Source: Candidatus Aminicenantota bacterium
GTDB lineage: Bacteria > Acidobacteriota > Aminicenantia > Aminicenantales > Aminicenantaceae
Direction of reading: 5' to 3'
DNA length: 64,000 nt
Assembly: GCA_016927475.1 (NCBI GenBank)
Contig: JAFGMO010000044.1
Span: forward strand, 1 to 64,000
Shown here: one piece after another, positions 61,831 to 64,000 of the stretch
How the letters are laid out: each line of letters starts with the position of its first letter
Numbering within the stretch: position 1 is the first letter of the stretch
Position numbers and translations under genes: made by a program
The notes under the pieces: model-generated
Seen by the model: only the letters and a program-made list of their open reading frames with translations
Databases searched by the model: none
What the model was told of the DNA's origin: nothing

Positions 61831-64000
61831 TATTTTCCTCTTTTTATTCTAATGGGCAGTGTCCGCAGACTTGCTTTTTCCCGGGAGTAGGTCATAAATG
61901 TTTTGAGTAAAGAAGAATCAAAATCTTCCATCAAAGAGAGATAAGCTCTGACTAGTCCCGCAGGCTGTTTTTCGGATATCCTCAGACTTCCCTGAAAGGA
62001 ACCCGCCGGTGATTCTACCCGTACTTTTTCTCCATCCTTGAGCTTAAGTTTGCCGGCATCTTTTTTTGATAGCCTGATATCTCTGGAATCACGAATGAGA
62101 GACAAACTTTTGCTTATTCTATCCAGGGGGAATCCCCGGCACGAATCAGGCACCGCTTGAAAAACAAGGCGCAGGGGGAAGTCCCGGTCCTGTTCTTCGG
62201 TTGAAAAATCCATACCGGAAGGGTCATATCGCTGTTGCTCTCCCGTCTTCGATTTAAGAAAAAAGGCCGCCTTTTTCGCAAGGTTTTTGTATGTCAGGTC
62301 CTTGAAAACTGCTCTTCTCCGGCTCAACTCCTCCATGATAGGAGAAGGACTTTTATATTCAAATCCCTTGGCTCCCATTTTTCCGGCAATCTGCGAAACA
62401 ATCCACCAATCAGGTTTTCCTTCTCCCGATATGGCGGCAGAAGGATTTGTTTTTTGGGCCCGTCCCTCGGTATTGACAAGCACCCCTTTTCGTTCAAATA
62501 ATGTCACTGCCGGCAGAACGGCATCGGCTTTTTCCAACCAGGCGGAATGATAACAATCCTGTACAACCAGGAATTCAAGGTCTTCACCCGGAATCAAGGG
62601 AAAAGGACCGGATAAATATAGGGCTTTAAGTTTTCCCTCCAGGGCATCTTCCAGTACGGCAGCGTATCCCCGGATTTTTGTCCCGGAGTTCCTGTATATT
62701 AAGAGGCTGCCCAGGCTGTTGGTAAACCCATCAAGAACAATCATCTGAGTTCCGTCCAAAAGCGATAAGTTCCAGAGGACGGAAAGGATTTCTCTGTTGG
62801 AAGGAAGGAAGGGTATGCTTCCATCGACAAGGAATATTTTCCGCCCTTTACCGTTGAAGAAACCGGCCGCTTTCAAACAATCCTCTTTCTTCAGAGTCGT
62901 AATCTTTTCACACTGGTCTAATCCAGGACCTTCCATAGATTTCTGCGCCCCTTCCGCTGTTTCTTGTTTTTGGAATTTTTCAAAAACAACATCGAGGATA
63001 CCCTGAAGAAGCGGCAGTTCTGTTCCGGCTTTCGGTTTCAGGGATAAGACGGCAAACCTTTCTCCCGCAGAAGGAGAAGAACCGATAAGCACAAGACGTG
63101 CTCCCTTTCTATGCGCAGCCAGGACCTCAAGCCAGACCATGGGGTGAGTCACCGCAAGATCGTCGGCCAGAATAAAAATGGTATCCGCATTTGAGATGTC
63201 TTTTATGTTGAAGTTGAAGTCAAATTTGAGGTTTTTCTCCCTTATATAATCTTCAAAACAAGCCTGGAGATTCAGGTCGGCAGGATTCCCGATGTTCGAT
63301 GTTTTCAGAGCCTCTTGGCCAAACCGAGAAAAAAGATAATGATCTTCACAGGAAGCTTGAGAGGGAACGACCAGGCCGCAAGAATCGCCTTTATATTTTT
63401 TAAGATTTCCGGAGACGAAGTCCAAGGCTTCCTGCCAATCCACTTCTTCAAGCGTCCCGTTTTTCCGGATCATCGGTTTGCTGATTCTGTTTTCAGCATG
63501 AACAATATCACGGACGAGAAACCGTCCTCTGACGCAAGCTTGTCCCCTGTTAACCAGGCCCTCTTCGTAAGGTTTCGTGCTGTAAATCCTTCCTTCGGAA
63601 AGACTGACCTCTAATGTGCAGCCCATGCTGCAAAGGGAGCAGACTGTTCTCTCGGAATTCTCCGGCTCATTTTCGTACTTGGCAGCTCTTTCCATCAAGG
63701 CCCCCGTGGGGCAGACATCAAGGCAGGCTCCGCAAAACTGGCATCCCGATTCTAGGAGGGTTTTGTCCATGGATGTTCCGATGACCGCTTTAGACCCGCG
63801 GTAGGTGAATGAGATGACAGAAGCTCCCCTGATCTCATGGCACATCCTGACACACCTTCCACAAAGGATGCAAAGATTGTAATTCCTATCCATAAAGGGA
63901 TCGTTTTTTAAAATATCGAAGCCCCGGTATAAAGAAGGGAATGAAACTCTGTCAATTTTCAAATCCTCAACCACTTTTTGCAGTTCACATCGGCCGTTAT
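61830..64000 (-). CDS. NuoG-like iron-sulfur/molybdopterin-fold protein (5' end outside window)
   Basis: The frame stays open to the window edge (NGRCELQKVVEDL is read upstream of GTG 63974), which matches the NuoG region ending a [4Fe-4S]-His loop, so the true start is further up. Then two ferredoxin-like clusters (NLCILCGRCVRMCHEI, CQFCGACLDVCPTGAL), a molybdopterin-family cluster (CSLCSMGCTLEV), and a long MopB fold. The conserved CHSP active-site Cys/Sec of formate dehydrogenase is not clear; FEDYI follows a lone Cys. It is likely an electron-wiring subunit, as in NuoG or HndD-like complexes, tied to the two flavoproteins downstream. Confidence 0.8.
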   Translation of the reverse strand, partial: NGRCELQKVVEDLKIDRVSFPSLYRGFDILKNDPFMDRNYNLCILCGRCVRMCHEIRGASVISFTYRGSKAVIGTSMDKTLLESGCQFCGACLDVCPTGALMERAAKYENEPENSERTVCSLCSMGCTLEVSLSEGRIYSTKPYEEGLVNRGQACVRGRFLVRDIVHAENRISKPMIRKNGTLEEVDWQEALDFVSGNLKKYKGDSCGLVVPSQASCEDHYLFSRFGQEALKTSNIGNPADLNLQACFEDYIREKNLKFDFNFNIKDISNADTIFILADDLAVTHPMVWLEVLAAHRKGARLVLIGSSPSAGERFAVLSLKPKAGTELPLLQGILDVVFEKFQKQETAEGAQKSMEGPGLDQCEKITTLKKEDCLKAAGFFNGKGRKIFLVDGSIPFLPSNREILSVLWNLSLLDGTQMIVLDGFTNSLGSLLIYRNSGTKIRGYAAVLEDALEGKLKALYLSGPFPLIPGEDLEFLVVQDCYHSAWLEKADAVLPAVTLFERKGVLVNTEGRAQKTNPSAAISGEGKPDWWIVSQIAGKMGAKGFEYKSPSPIMEELSRRRAVFKDLTYKNLAKKAAFFLKSKTGEQQRYDPSGMDFSTEEQDRDFPLRLVFQAVPDSCRGFPLDRISKSLSLIRDSRDIRLSKKDAGKLKLKDGEKVRVESPAGSFQGSLRISEKQPAGLVRAYLSLMEDFDSSLLKTFMTYSREKASLRTLPIRIKRGK

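Noticed and set aside
61830..64000. Formate dehydrogenase alpha subunit
   Set aside because: The Cys/Sec active-site segment and surrounding His-Arg are not recognisable; NuoG-type wiring fits better.

Overview
The window comes from a Gram-negative (two-membrane) bacterium of medium G+C. It carries BamA, Skp/OmpH, LolD, a LolC/E-type permease, LpxA and LpxI, plus several beta-barrel proteins. It also has a 6-bladed beta-propeller lipoprotein, a decayed DUF5916 (CBM9-like plus barrel) gene, PspC proteins with zinc ribbons, and a Ser/Thr kinase/FHA/PP2C group. That mix is what I would expect of Aminicenantota (OP8) or a relative near Acidobacteriota. This placement is inference; no rRNA, tRNA or ribosomal protein marker lies in the window.

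Layout. 1-2.6 kb is accessory DNA: the start of a hicB antitoxin gene, an IS3-family remnant, a DUF4143 ATPase with an apparently leaderless promoter, and a 234-bp inverted-repeat element inside a 64-bp direct duplication. 2.6-8.6 kb holds a very large secreted M14 carboxypeptidase and a PspC / ECF sigma / anti-sigma / PspC operon. 8.9-13.2 kb is one ABC-2 operon (two ATPases, three permeases) led by a YtrA-type GntR regulator and a 27-aa membrane peptide, with a clear promoter and operator. 13.3-15.5 kb has an aminotransferase and a LolA-like periplasmic protein with a terminator. 15.5-22.8 kb is a galactose unit: galE, galT, an inositol-monophosphatase-family protein, an ARA1-like GHMP sugar kinase and an SGLT-type Na+ symporter, with a divergent DeoR regulator. 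22.8-35.2 kb is a 12-kb one-direction run: acetyltransferase, crotonase, ribH, nusB, lysS, lolC, lolD, bamA, skp, fabZ, lpxA, lpxI and a Gfo/Idh/MocA dehydrogenase. It joins envelope assembly and lipid A synthesis to a few housekeeping genes.

35.4-42.4 kb holds a LonB-like protease, rluB, small envelope genes, a MITE-like element that ends a decayed DUF5916 gene, and a medium-chain dehydrogenase. 42.5-49.6 kb is a membrane phosphosignalling group (kinase, FHA protein, PP2C phosphatase) followed by an outer-membrane protein. 49.9-56 kb has two MacB-type permeases without an ATPase, the beta-propeller lipoprotein, a GNAT protein and an A+T-rich MFS transporter that looks acquired. 56.2-64 kb holds AlaX, RNase HIII, a CoA-transferase and an electron-transfer set (two NfnAB/GltD-like flavoproteins and a NuoG-like iron-sulfur/molybdopterin protein cut by the window end).

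Short palindromic repeats of one family (9-bp stem, 5-nt loop) recur in the gaps near 8.8, 49.7 and 56.1 kb. I found no CRISPR array, rRNA or tRNA. I see no single system that is clearly new. The best leads are the kinase/FHA/PP2C group, the galactose operon with an ARA1-like kinase, the NuoG-like/NfnAB electron-transfer set, the GntR-microprotein-double ABC operon, and the MITE-terminated pseudogene.
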